From the NCBI RefSeq assembly GCF_046484155.1, contig NZ_JAWOBT010000012.1, positions 1 to 43,480 on the forward strand: a stretch of DNA of 43,480 nucleotides, in the 5' to 3' direction. Origin of the DNA: Alkalibacterium sp046484155 (GTDB taxonomy: Bacteria; Bacillota; Bacilli; Lactobacillales; Carnobacteriaceae_A). The translations under genes were made by a program, and so were the position numbers. Below, in pieces: positions 27,427 to 34,613 of this stretch. The notes under the pieces were generated by a model that did not search any database, was not told where the DNA came from, and saw nothing but the letters and a program-made list of their open reading frames with translations. Position 1 is the stretch's first letter; each line of letters starts with the position of its first letter.

Positions 27427-27462
27427 ACACACGTGGAAAGTATTACTCTGTTGACAAGATAA
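27427..27462 (+). repeat. rlmD 3'-end repeat, copy 2 (displaced gene end)
   Basis: It reads T-HVESITLLTR-stop, differing from the rlmD terminus by two conservative changes. No start codon or preceding rlmD sequence exists, so it cannot be a gene; similarity begins at CACGTGGAAAGT and continues through the stop into a terminator. It forms the junction between cassettes 1 and 2. Confidence 0.82.
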
Positions 27463-27472
27463 TAAGTTTTCG

Positions 27473-27514
27473 ACCCTTGATAACGACGTATTTAAGTTGT
27501 TATCAGGGGTTTAT
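27473..27514 (+). terminator. Relic rlmD-type terminator beside repeat copy 2
   Basis: The arms ACCCTTGATAACGAC and GTTGTTATCAGGGGT pair with a G:U and are followed by TTTA. The sequence resembles the terminator after intact rlmD and lies at the same distance from the stop, so the whole gene end was displaced as a unit. Confidence 0.8.
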
Positions 27515-27541
27515 TTAATTATTTTTTATAACGAAGCTTGA

Positions 27542-27664
27542 GGTCACTACTATTATAAGATTAATGAACAAATTATTGAGCTGGCCGCTGCTGCCCAAGT
27601 TCTACTGCAGAGGATGTATCGATATCCGATATTGAGGAACCTTTTAGATGAGCAGGAAAAATAA
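27542..27664 (+). pseudogene. 3' fragment of a degenerate gene
   Basis: An open stretch without a start codon reads GHYYYKINEQIIELAAAAQ.. to a stop at 27662. It looks like the C-terminal wing and helix of an ArsR/PadR-type regulator (Y.INE pattern), but this is too short to be sure. It follows the relic terminator at the left end of cassette 2. Confidence 0.35.
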
Positions 27665-27689
27665 GAGATGATAGTTTGCAAAAAAATAG

Positions 27690-27908
27690 CGTTGCTTCGT
27701 TTTAAGTCTAGAGATTTTAACTCATGGACTGGAGGTATATAATTATTTTAATCTTTTTGCTATTTTTGATGGAGTCAGTCTTTTCATTAAAAGAAATAAG
27801 CCTACACTTGACCGCCGGGAGATTACCTTGGCAGCTTTACTGCTAATTGATATTGAAACGGGTTTCATGTACTCTGATTATATATTCCGATGCTGCCATT
27901 TAGAATAG
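27690..27908 (+). pseudogene. Degenerate open frame, product not recognised
   Basis: A 72-codon open frame between stops, with no ATG before ..FMYSD near its end and no ribosome site; the central part reads FNLFAIFDGVSLFIKRNKP. The composition looks coding, yet it is not an expressible gene as it stands. It is probably a remnant in decayed DNA. Confidence 0.3.
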
Positions 27909-28411
27909 TTTCAGCATCTTTCCTATAATTGTCATAGGAGAATAGAAGTTTAGCTTATCTGAAATTATAAAAACAGATTTTTGGCATCTCACAAAGTCTG
28001 ACGGTCTCTGGTCATCAAAAAAAATCAGTATTTTCTGGATATTGAAAAACCTTTTCAGTTCTAAGATAAGTAAAGGATACTTCAGGATGAGACAGGTATG
28101 AAATAAATACATATTTAACTACGAGCATCTTAATAACTGATGAAAGCGATATGTCCATAAGAGATTTATATGATAAATCGCGAAAGCTATTCACATGGTT
28201 ATAAACTGAAGGATAAATTAAAAGATAAAGAAGTGTCAGTATTATTCGGCATTTTTGTGGAGTTGAAACGGTGATCCTTGTTCCAATGTCATTACTAATG
28301 TAGCAGTGATAGTATACTATGGTGGAGACGTTGCAGCATGCTTGTATATCAAAGATTAAGAAAGTATTTATCTTGATAAATTAATAGTTTAAACAAAGGG
28401 TGTGTAGAAAG
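27909..28411. other. Gene-free, decayed stretch
   Basis: About 500 AT-rich bases without a credible gene. A 34-codon frame at 28170-28274 (MINRESYSHGYKLKDK..) looks like coding sequence broken by a frameshift, since further open sequence in another frame follows (..NVAVIVYYGGDVAA.. to about 28360). No repeats, RNA genes or terminators were recognised. Confidence 0.4.
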
Positions 28412-28555
28412 TTGGATTTTGATACGATATTAGGTACAGTAGTTATTTTCTCTACCTATAGTCTGACATGGTTTCTATTGCTAAAGTCTATAAAAATCAT
28501 TAAATCTATAGACAAGAAAAAGGAAAAGATTGTAGATGAGAATCAAGAAAAGTAA
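28412..28555 (+). CDS. Small single-span membrane protein preceding an APC permease
   Basis: A 47-residue protein starting at TTG 28412 with AAAGGG 11 bases upstream. Residues about 5-26 form one hydrophobic helix (ILGTVVIFSTYSLTWFLLL), followed by a Lys/Glu-rich cytoplasmic tail. It lies 44 bases before the permease gene, an arrangement like the small accessory subunits (for example MetS) that partner with some transporters. No sequence match to a named family can be claimed. Coding support: clean frame, ribosome site, sensible topology. Confidence 0.5.
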   Translation: MDFDTILGTVVIFSTYSLTWFLLLKSIKIIKSIDKKKEKIVDENQEK

Positions 28556-28599
28556 AAAAAATAATGAAATAAAACTTAACTTAAAAAGGAGTAGGGTAA

Positions 28600-29985
28600 G
28601 TGAATAAAGAAGATATATCCCATAAATCAGAACTTTCAAGGGATTTAGGGCTATTTCCCTTGGTAATGATGGGAACAGGCATGATGATGGGAGCTGGAAT
28701 ATTTGTGGCTACTGGTATTGCAGTGGGAATTTCCGGACCAGGTGGAGTTCTTATAGCTTATGCATTAAATGGACTACTGGCATTTCTTTCTGCAATGAGT
28801 TATGCAGAGTTAGCTTCTGTGATTCCAAAGGCTGGAGGTGGATATATTTATGTACAAGAAGCCTTTGGGGGGATTATTGGATTTATGTCAGGATGGGTTG
28901 CTTGGTTTGGAGCTACTATAGCAGGTAGTCTTTATGCTATAACCTTTGCAGAATATCTTTCTTTATTATTGCAGAATTTTGATTATCTTGACAATATTTT
29001 AATCGAAATTAATACTTTTAAAACAGTAACAGCAATATTAATTGTATTGATTTTTACAGGTATTAATTATTCAGGATCATCAAAAACAGGTAAAGCAAGT
29101 ATCTATATAACTTTAGGACAAATAGGTGTCATGGCCATGATTGTAGTTGGAGGAATTGCGGCAGTAGTTATGAATCCGGATAAGCTCTCGAATTTCTCTC
29201 AATTCCTACCAAATGGATGGGGAAAAATATTACCAACTATGGGAGTTATCTATATAGGATTTGAAGGCTTTGAAATCATTGCACAAGCTGGTGAAGAAGC
29301 AAAAAACCCTAAGAAAGATATACCTAAAGCAATATTTTATTCAATGATAATAGTCACTACGATTTACTTGCTGATAGCTTTTGCGGTCATTATTGGTGTT
29401 AGTACTGATGGAATGTCCGTGTGGAATTGGTTTGAACAGCAAGGGGTAACAGGGTTTGCTGATGCAATAAAAAATTTATTACCTTATGGTGGAATAGTTG
29501 TATCTTTTTCAGCGATTTTTGCAAGTACATCTGCTTTAAATGCAACGATCTATTCATCTTCCAGGGTATCTTATGCGATGGGTAAAGATGAAAATCTTCC
29601 AAAAATCATGGGGAAAGTTTCTAAGAAATACAAGACCCCACATATAGCGATACTATTATCATCTTTAATTATTATTACTGTTGCGACTATACTTCCTGTA
29701 AAGGATGTTGCTGCGGGCGCTGGACTTATGTTTCTCTTATTATTTCTTTTTGTCAATATCTCAGTAATCAAGATTAGGAATGAAAGAGGAGCGGAATTGG
29801 ATTACGGTTATTTAATGCCTTACTTCCCCTATATACCTGTCACAGCAATCATTCTACAAATAATTCTGTCATTTTGGATATTTGATGTAAGTGCGAAAGC
29901 ATTTATAGCAGGAGGCATATGGATCATATTAGGAGTTTTCTTGTATCTTCTATATACAAGAAAACAGAAGCAACAAAGTACTTGA
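28600..29985 (+). CDS. APC-superfamily amino acid permease
   Basis: A 461-residue membrane protein with about 12 hydrophobic spans. The N-terminal motif GTGMMMGAGIFVATG is the helix 1 substrate-binding break of APC transporters, followed by SAMSYAELASVIPKAGGGYIYVQEAFG, a consensus shared with cationic and other amino acid permeases. IGFEGFEIIAQAGEEAKNPKKDIPKAI is the typical helix 6 region. The specific substrate is not deducible. It starts at GTG 28600 behind AAAGGAG. It is the only intact long gene in cassette 2. Confidence 0.9.
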   Translation: MNKEDISHKSELSRDLGLFPLVMMGTGMMMGAGIFVATGIAVGISGPGGVLIAYALNGLLAFLSAMSYAELASVIPKAGGGYIYVQEAFGGIIGFMSGWVAWFGATIAGSLYAITFAEYLSLLLQNFDYLDNILIEINTFKTVTAILIVLIFTGINYSGSSKTGKASIYITLGQIGVMAMIVVGGIAAVVMNPDKLSNFSQFLPNGWGKILPTMGVIYIGFEGFEIIAQAGEEAKNPKKDIPKAIFYSMIIVTTIYLLIAFAVIIGVSTDGMSVWNWFEQQGVTGFADAIKNLLPYGGIVVSFSAIFASTSALNATIYSSSRVSYAMGKDENLPKIMGKVSKKYKTPHIAILLSSLIIITVATILPVKDVAAGAGLMFLLLFLFVNISVIKIRNERGAELDYGYLMPYFPYIPVTAIILQIILSFWIFDVSAKAFIAGGIWIILGVFLYLLYTRKQKQQST

Positions 29986-30051
29986 TAAAATTAAAAAAAA
30001 TCACTCAATATGATGTTAGACATTTTCATTTCAAGCAAATGGATTTTGACA

Positions 30052-30185
30052 CTATTAATCAGACCTTCGTTTCCTCTGTCGCGAACAAAAGAAGCAATAT
30101 ATCCAGAAAGACATTAAACTACAAAACACCCATAGAAGTCTTTTTGGAAAATGTACCAGATTGGAAACTATCTAGCATGATTTGA
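30052..30185 (+). pseudogene. C-terminal remnant of an IS30-type transposase
   Basis: The open sequence ending at 30185 carries KTLNYKTPIEVFLE, matching the conserved tail of IS30-family transposases (R..K.LGYKTP.EVF). The upstream catalytic DDE domain is missing and the frame runs back into the permease end. No inverted repeats were found. It is a scar of an earlier insertion close to repeat copy 3. Confidence 0.55.
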
Positions 30186-30254
30186 CAATGAAAAATATTA
30201 ATTATGTATTATGGCAGGTGCTACTTCATAATCTTATTTGCACGTATTATCACG

Positions 30255-30293
30255 TCGACACATATTGAAAGTGTCATATTATTAACTAGGTAG
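30255..30293 (+). repeat. rlmD 3'-end repeat, copy 3 (displaced gene end)
   Basis: It reads ST-HIESVILLTR-stop (TAG). It is the most diverged of the copies, with CATATT in place of CATGTG, but the register and stop position are kept. The terminator after this copy is eroded (only AACGACGTGG remains similar). It marks the left edge of the N-ATPase cassette. Confidence 0.75.
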
Positions 30294-30347
30294 TGAAAAA
30301 ACGACGTGGTGATAAAAATTTTACAGTAAAATACAGAGTTTTATAAT

Positions 30348-30389
30348 AAATCGTGTTGGTGAGTTCTAACGAACTTTCTGACACGATTT
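30348..30389 (+). other. Hairpin upstream of the N-ATPase promoter
   Basis: Nine-base arms AAATCGTGT and ACACGATTT, with an inner helix AGTTC/GAACT around the loop TAAC. No T-run follows, so it is a poor terminator. It may be an operator-like inverted repeat, or a leftover element end between repeat copy 3 and the promoter. Confidence 0.5.
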
Positions 30390-30407
30390 GTTATAGAACC
30401 CATATGT

Positions 30408-30437
30408 TTGACAAATGTGAGGAATAGCTGATACAAT
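30408..30437 (+). promoter_or_regulatory. Sigma-A-type promoter of the N-ATPase operon
   Basis: A consensus -35 TTGACA (30408-30413), an 18-base spacer and TACAAT (30432-30437), with an alternative TATAAT a few bases further on. It lies about 80 bases before atpD and is the only strong promoter ahead of the nine-gene operon. Confidence 0.7.
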
Positions 30438-30517
30438 TTTTTTATAATATATAGTATACAATTCAAATCACGTGCAAGAATATACAAAAATTTGTGATAT
30501 GTTGAGGATGATACTTT

Positions 30518-31918
30518 ATGGGTAAAAATCAAGGTTATATAAAAAGTATCAGAGGAAGCATAATTAATGTTGTATTTGAGCAGGAGTTACCTTTTATTAA
30601 CAATAAACTTGTTACCGGAGAAGATGATCAAATCATCATGGAGGTTGCATCCTATATAGATGATTCAACCGTCAGTTCAATTGCTTTAACTTCTACCGGA
30701 GGGCTATCCAGAGGGGATGCAGTAACGGATACAGGGAAGCCTATAAAAGTTCCTGTAGGAGAAGAGATTTTAGGTAAAATGTTCGACGTCTTTGGAAATA
30801 CGCTAAATGGCGAAGACCTAACAGGTGTAAATACAAGATCGATTCATCAAAAACCTGTTCCTTTTTCCGAAAGAAACACAACTAATGAATTGTTTATAAC
30901 CGGCATTAAAGCAATAGATGTTCTTACCCCATTGGCTCGAGGTGAAAAAGCAGGTCTGTTTGGAGGAGCCGGCGTAGGGAAAACAGTCCTGATTACAGAG
31001 CTTATAAACAATACGGCAAAAAAGACAAAAGGATATAGTGTTTTTTGCGGTATTGGTGAAAGGTCCAGAGAGGCAGAAGAGCTATATAGAGAAGTCAAAG
31101 AAGCTAAAGTTTTAGAAAATGCAGTTCTTATTTTTGCGCAGATGAATGAACCTCCGGGCGCCAGATTTAGGGTGGGTCACGCAGCCCTTACTATGGCAGA
31201 ATATTTTAGGGACGTGCAAAAAAAAGATGTACTTCTTCTGATCGATAATATATTTAGATTTATACAGGCAGGGTCGGAGGTTTCCGGTCTTATGGGCAAG
31301 ATGCCTTCAAGAGTCGGATATCAACCTACTTTAGCAAGCGAATTGGCGGAACTGGAAGAGCGGATTTCGAGCACGAAATCCGGTGCGATTACGTCGATTC
31401 AGGCGGTATATGTTCCTGCAGATGATTTTACCGACCCAAGTGCAACGCACACGTTTTCCCATCTGTCGGCATCTATTGTGCTGTCAAGAAAAAGAGCAAG
31501 CCAAGGGCTCTACCCGGCGATTGATCCTTTAAATTCTTCCTCAAATATGTTGAATGCGACGATTGTAGGCAAAAAGCATTACAGGATTGCGCGCGAAATA
31601 AAAAAGACTCTCGCAACGTACGAAGAGCTTAAAGACATTATTGCAATGTTGGGTATAGAAGAACTCTCTGTGGAGGACCGCAACGTCGTCCACCGGGCAA
31701 GGAAATTGGAGCGGTTTTTAACGCAACCGTTCTTTACCACAGCAGAAATCACCGGAAGCAAGGGCCGATTGGTGGAGCTCGAAGATTCTCTTGAGGGGTG
31801 CGAGCGGATTTTAAATGATGAGTTCCAAAATTACGAAGAAAGTGATCTCTATATGATTGGTAATATAGAAGAAGCGGTAGAACGAAAAAAGAAAAGAGAA
31901 GAAAAAAATGAGACTTAA
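30518..31918 (+). CDS. atpD: N-ATPase subunit beta
   Basis: The 466-residue catalytic beta subunit of an F-type ATPase. Walker A is GGAGVGKT (149-156), the catalytic Glu is Glu181 in GIGERSREAEELY, the Walker B region is LLLIDNIFRF, and the DELSEED-type lever is EELSVED. Being first in the operon and directly followed by epsilon is characteristic of the laterally transferred N-ATPase group (order atpDCQRBEFAG), unlike the standard atpIBEFHAGDC order. It binds and hydrolyses ATP in the F1 head on the cytoplasmic side. GAGGATG precedes the ATG. It overlaps atpC by 11 bases. Confidence 0.93.
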   Translation: MGKNQGYIKSIRGSIINVVFEQELPFINNKLVTGEDDQIIMEVASYIDDSTVSSIALTSTGGLSRGDAVTDTGKPIKVPVGEEILGKMFDVFGNTLNGEDLTGVNTRSIHQKPVPFSERNTTNELFITGIKAIDVLTPLARGEKAGLFGGAGVGKTVLITELINNTAKKTKGYSVFCGIGERSREAEELYREVKEAKVLENAVLIFAQMNEPPGARFRVGHAALTMAEYFRDVQKKDVLLLIDNIFRFIQAGSEVSGLMGKMPSRVGYQPTLASELAELEERISSTKSGAITSIQAVYVPADDFTDPSATHTFSHLSASIVLSRKRASQGLYPAIDPLNSSSNMLNATIVGKKHYRIAREIKKTLATYEELKDIIAMLGIEELSVEDRNVVHRARKLERFLTQPFFTTAEITGSKGRLVELEDSLEGCERILNDEFQNYEESDLYMIGNIEEAVERKKKREEKNET

Positions 31919-32285
31919 AATTACTCTTCCTTATAAAACAATCTTAGATACGGATGTGCAAAAAATTACAGCGCCCGGTTCCAATGGAGAGTTTCAGATT
32001 CTCCCAAAACATATAGACGCAACTTGGAGTTTAAGGCCGGGCATTTTGCACATAAATACAGAGAAGAATCCTTATTATGCGATTAGTCATGGCGTAGCGG
32101 TCAAGCAGGGAGACACCGTTTATCTGGTTACCATGCAGGCGATCGCCGGAGAATCTTTAAGCGAATTGAGCCAAACAGTAGAAGATACTTTCAAAAAAAT
32201 AGATGAAAAAGAAAGAAAAGCTAGAGAAGTACTTATAAGACTGGAAACAGAGACGATTCGGAAGTTTATGGAACTTGATACGTAA
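31908..32285 (+). CDS. atpC: N-ATPase subunit epsilon
   Basis: A 125-residue epsilon subunit: an N-terminal beta-sandwich (ITLPYKTILDTDVQKITAPGSNGEFQILPKHIDATWSLRPGIL) followed by an Arg/Lys/Glu-rich helical tail. Epsilon belongs to the central stalk and can inhibit ATP hydrolysis. The start ATG lies inside the end of atpD (11-base overlap), so translation is coupled. Pairing with beta at the head of the operon fits the N-ATPase arrangement. Confidence 0.88.
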   Translation: MRLKITLPYKTILDTDVQKITAPGSNGEFQILPKHIDATWSLRPGILHINTEKNPYYAISHGVAVKQGDTVYLVTMQAIAGESLSELSQTVEDTFKKIDEKERKAREVLIRLETETIRKFMELDT

Positions 32286-32299
32286 AGGGGGGAATCCTT

Positions 32300-32614
32300 T
32301 TGGATAAGAAAAAAGGGTCAACTGAAGAAGAGCTTCTTGAAACAGTAAAAAAAGATTCTGCGAAAAAAATGAGAGCGCATGAGGAAGGAAGCGAAATCAT
32401 GTTCGGGCTAAACCTCTTTGGGATTGTAGGATGGTCCGTTTCAATACCTACAGTATTGGGCATTGCCCTTGGAATCTTTTTAGATAAAAGATTTACCCAA
32501 AGCTTTTCGTGGACGCTCACGCTTTTATTCGCAGGCATCATTTTGGGTTCGTTTAACGCATGGCGCTGGATAAAGGAAAAAACGAAGATAAGTAGGAAGG
32601 ATCATAATGATTAA
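32300..32614 (+). CDS. atpQ: N-ATPase AtpQ (AtpI/gene-1-like membrane protein)
   Basis: A 104-residue protein: a charged N-terminal 30 residues and two membrane helices (about 38-58 and 68-90). The first contains the small-residue-spaced LFGIVGWSVSIPTVLGIALGIFLD pattern of the AtpI/F1F0 gene-1 family. AtpQ is one of two small proteins found only in N-ATPase operons and may assist rotor assembly or supply magnesium or sodium, as proposed for AtpI. It starts at TTG 32300 with AAAGGGGGG 7 bases before. The stop overlaps atpR by 8 bases. Confidence 0.85.
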   Translation: MDKKKGSTEEELLETVKKDSAKKMRAHEEGSEIMFGLNLFGIVGWSVSIPTVLGIALGIFLDKRFTQSFSWTLTLLFAGIILGSFNAWRWIKEKTKISRKDHND

Positions 32615-32882
32615 TTTTTTTATTGGTGTCATTTTGGGTATCATTTTCTTTGGTGGGCTTTATTGGACGATTCAAAAGTTAACGGAGGTGAAACAACCAG
32701 GTCTTCTTATGATAGGCAGCCTTATAGTCAGGATGGCCGTATTGCTGAGTGTTTTATTTTACGTTTCGAAAAGTGGATACAAGGGAATATTGTATGCAAT
32801 GCTTGGCATGTTTTTAGTGCGTGTTATAATGATTTTTAAAATAGAGAAGACGACAGAAAAACTCAAAAATGGGGGGGACTAA
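32607..32882 (+). CDS. atpR: N-ATPase AtpR subunit
   Basis: A 91-residue protein with three membrane helices (about 2-22, 32-52 and 58-78) and arginines buried in or near spans two and three (LIVRMAVL, FLVRVIMI), the pattern reported for AtpR. AtpR is specific to N-ATPases and is thought to contact the rotor subunit c through these arginines. It is translationally coupled to both neighbours (8-base overlap with atpQ; atpB starts directly after its stop). Confidence 0.87.
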   Translation: MINFFIGVILGIIFFGGLYWTIQKLTEVKQPGLLMIGSLIVRMAVLLSVLFYVSKSGYKGILYAMLGMFLVRVIMIFKIEKTTEKLKNGGD

Positions 32883-33575
32883 ATGAATATTGATCCAAGT
32901 GAAATAGTCTATTTTGAGTCGGGATTTGTAAGAATTACGGCAACGTTGGTATTTACGTGGATCGTTATGATTATTTTGGCCGCCATATCGTATATGGTCA
33001 CAAGAAATATGAAGGTAGAAGGCGAAATCTCTAAAGGGCAAAATATATTGGAAGCTTTAATAGAGACGATTAACAGCCAAATCAGACAAATAAGTCAACA
33101 GGACCCGAGCAAGTATCTTCCATTTGTAGGCACGTTGTTTATATTTATACTTGTGTCAAATGTACTGTCCATCGTACCAGGATTTATATCGCCCACAGGT
33201 TCATTAAATACAAGTATTGCTTTGGCGCTGTGTGTTTTTGTGGCCGTACCCAAATATGGTATCGATGACAGAGGCATTGTCGGATATTTAAAGGAATATA
33301 TAAAACCTACATTTATCATGCTGCCTTTTAACATCATAAGTGAAGTATCAAGAACGCTGTCTTTGGCCATTCGTCTTTATGGAAATGTATTGAGTTCAAG
33401 TATTATCGTGGCTATTTTATTGGGTGTAGTACCTCTTTTTTTCCCGGTCGTCATCCAGGCGCTTGGTCTTCTGACAGGTGTTATACAAGCATATATATTC
33501 GCTATTCTTGCAATTGTATACATTGCATCAGCAATTGAAAAGGAAAAAAAGGAAGGAAATTTGAAGGAGGAATAA
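32883..33575 (+). CDS. atpB: N-ATPase subunit a
   Basis: The 230-residue stator subunit a with five to six membrane helices. The essential arginine is Arg164 in SLAIRLYGNVLSS, preceded by ..NIISEVSRTLS... The C-terminal helix IQAYIFAILAIVYIASAI is also conserved. Together with the c ring it forms the two ion half-channels. It begins straight after the atpR stop, and its own stop overlaps the atpE start; AGGAGG in its last codons serves atpE. Confidence 0.92.
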   Translation: MNIDPSEIVYFESGFVRITATLVFTWIVMIILAAISYMVTRNMKVEGEISKGQNILEALIETINSQIRQISQQDPSKYLPFVGTLFIFILVSNVLSIVPGFISPTGSLNTSIALALCVFVAVPKYGIDDRGIVGYLKEYIKPTFIMLPFNIISEVSRTLSLAIRLYGNVLSSSIIVAILLGVVPLFFPVVIQALGLLTGVIQAYIFAILAIVYIASAIEKEKKEGNLKEE

Positions 33576-33844
33576 TGATGGATAATATTGGCTTTATAGG
33601 TATGGTTTCCATTATCATGGCGGGCTTAACGATTGCGGTGGGCTCTATAGCGCCGGCTATCGCGGAAGGAAACGCTGTGACACAGGCTTTGAAATCTATT
33701 GCACAGCAGCCTGACGAAGCAAACACAATCTCCAGAACTCTTTTTGTAGGACTTGCAATGATTGAATCCACTGCGATTTACTGTTTTGTCATATCGATGA
33801 TTTTGTTATTTGCCAATCCGTTCTGGAATATGGTCATAGGATAA
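33575..33844 (+). CDS. atpE: N-ATPase subunit c with two-carboxylate ion site
   Basis: An 89-residue two-helix hairpin. Alignment by eye to the Propionigenium c subunit places Glu31 (PAIAEG) where Gln32 stands, and Glu64-Ser65-Thr66 (MIESTAIY) where Glu65-Ser66-Thr67 stand. The Na+-coordinating Ser/Thr residues are therefore present, with a second carboxylate as in Fusobacterium nucleatum c. The polar loop is QQPDEAN. This predicts sodium coupling, although the N-type c ring of Burkholderia pseudomallei was reported to prefer protons. A second ATG follows at 33578. AGGAGG is 4-8 bases upstream. Confidence 0.93.
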   Translation: MMDNIGFIGMVSIIMAGLTIAVGSIAPAIAEGNAVTQALKSIAQQPDEANTISRTLFVGLAMIESTAIYCFVISMILLFANPFWNMVIG

Positions 33845-33848
33845 TATT

Positions 33849-34598
33849 ATGACAATAAGCTGGTTCGAAATCATTGCGCAGATCATTAATTTTTTTATCA
33901 TTCTTTTTATTTTACAAAAGTTACTTTATAAGCCGGTTATGAATGTGATGGCACAAAGGCAGGAGCGAATTCAAAAGGCGCAGATAGAAGCGGATATGAA
34001 AATGAAAGAAGCGACGAGATTGATTGATAGGTATGATGGAAAAATAGAAAATATAGAAAAAGAGAAAACAGAGATTTTAGATGATGCAAGAAAACAAGCC
34101 CAAGAAAAGAAAGAGAGTCTTTTAAACGACTATAAAAAGGAAGCCGAAAGTAAACGGCATGTTTATTTAAAAGAAATTGAAGACGAGAAAGAAAATTTCA
34201 AACAGCACCTAAGGAAAAACCTAGGAGAGAGCGCTGTTAAAATAGCAGCTCGCATTTTGAAGGTAATATCTTACAAGGAACTTGAAAGTGAAGTATTTAA
34301 TACGTTTATTCTTAATTTAAAAAATATAAAACAAAACATACCCGAACTGGAGGATTTAAAAAGAGAAGAACACGTGCAAGTGCATTCCTTTCAAGATTTA
34401 TCGCAACACGAAAAGAAATCGATTGAAGATGTTTTAAAGGAACAACTAAAAAACGTAAAAGAGATACATTATGAAACGGATCCCGAACTGATTTTAGGCT
34501 ATGAGTTATATTTAGAAACCTATACTGTTCATACGAATATCAAGAACTATTTAAATGAAATAGAAAAAGATATTATCAAGAGTCTGGACACTAATTGA
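33849..34598 (+). CDS. atpF: N-ATPase subunit b, extended form
   Basis: A 249-residue b subunit: one N-terminal membrane helix (about 8-28, IIAQIINFFIILFILQKLLY), a long charged coiled coil (30-140), and an additional C-terminal domain (about 150-249). Ordinary b subunits have 155-175 residues. N-ATPase operons have no delta gene (atpH), and none is present here, so the extension probably takes over delta's role in joining the stator to the F1 head. It lies between atpE and atpA with 4- and 15-base gaps. Confidence 0.9.
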   Translation: MTISWFEIIAQIINFFIILFILQKLLYKPVMNVMAQRQERIQKAQIEADMKMKEATRLIDRYDGKIENIEKEKTEILDDARKQAQEKKESLLNDYKKEAESKRHVYLKEIEDEKENFKQHLRKNLGESAVKIAARILKVISYKELESEVFNTFILNLKNIKQNIPELEDLKREEHVQVHSFQDLSQHEKKSIEDVLKEQLKNVKEIHYETDPELILGYELYLETYTVHTNIKNYLNEIEKDIIKSLDTN

Positions 34599-34613
34599 TG
34601 AGGAGCGCTTCCA

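Noticed and set aside
27900..28112. Minus-strand 70-codon frame
   Set aside because: No ribosome site, unusual composition, and surrounded by decayed sequence; no family features.
29919..30051. ATG-started frame overlapping the permease end
   Set aside because: The first part is the permease sequence in another frame. Only the downstream IS30-like tail looks coding, so no gene start is assigned.
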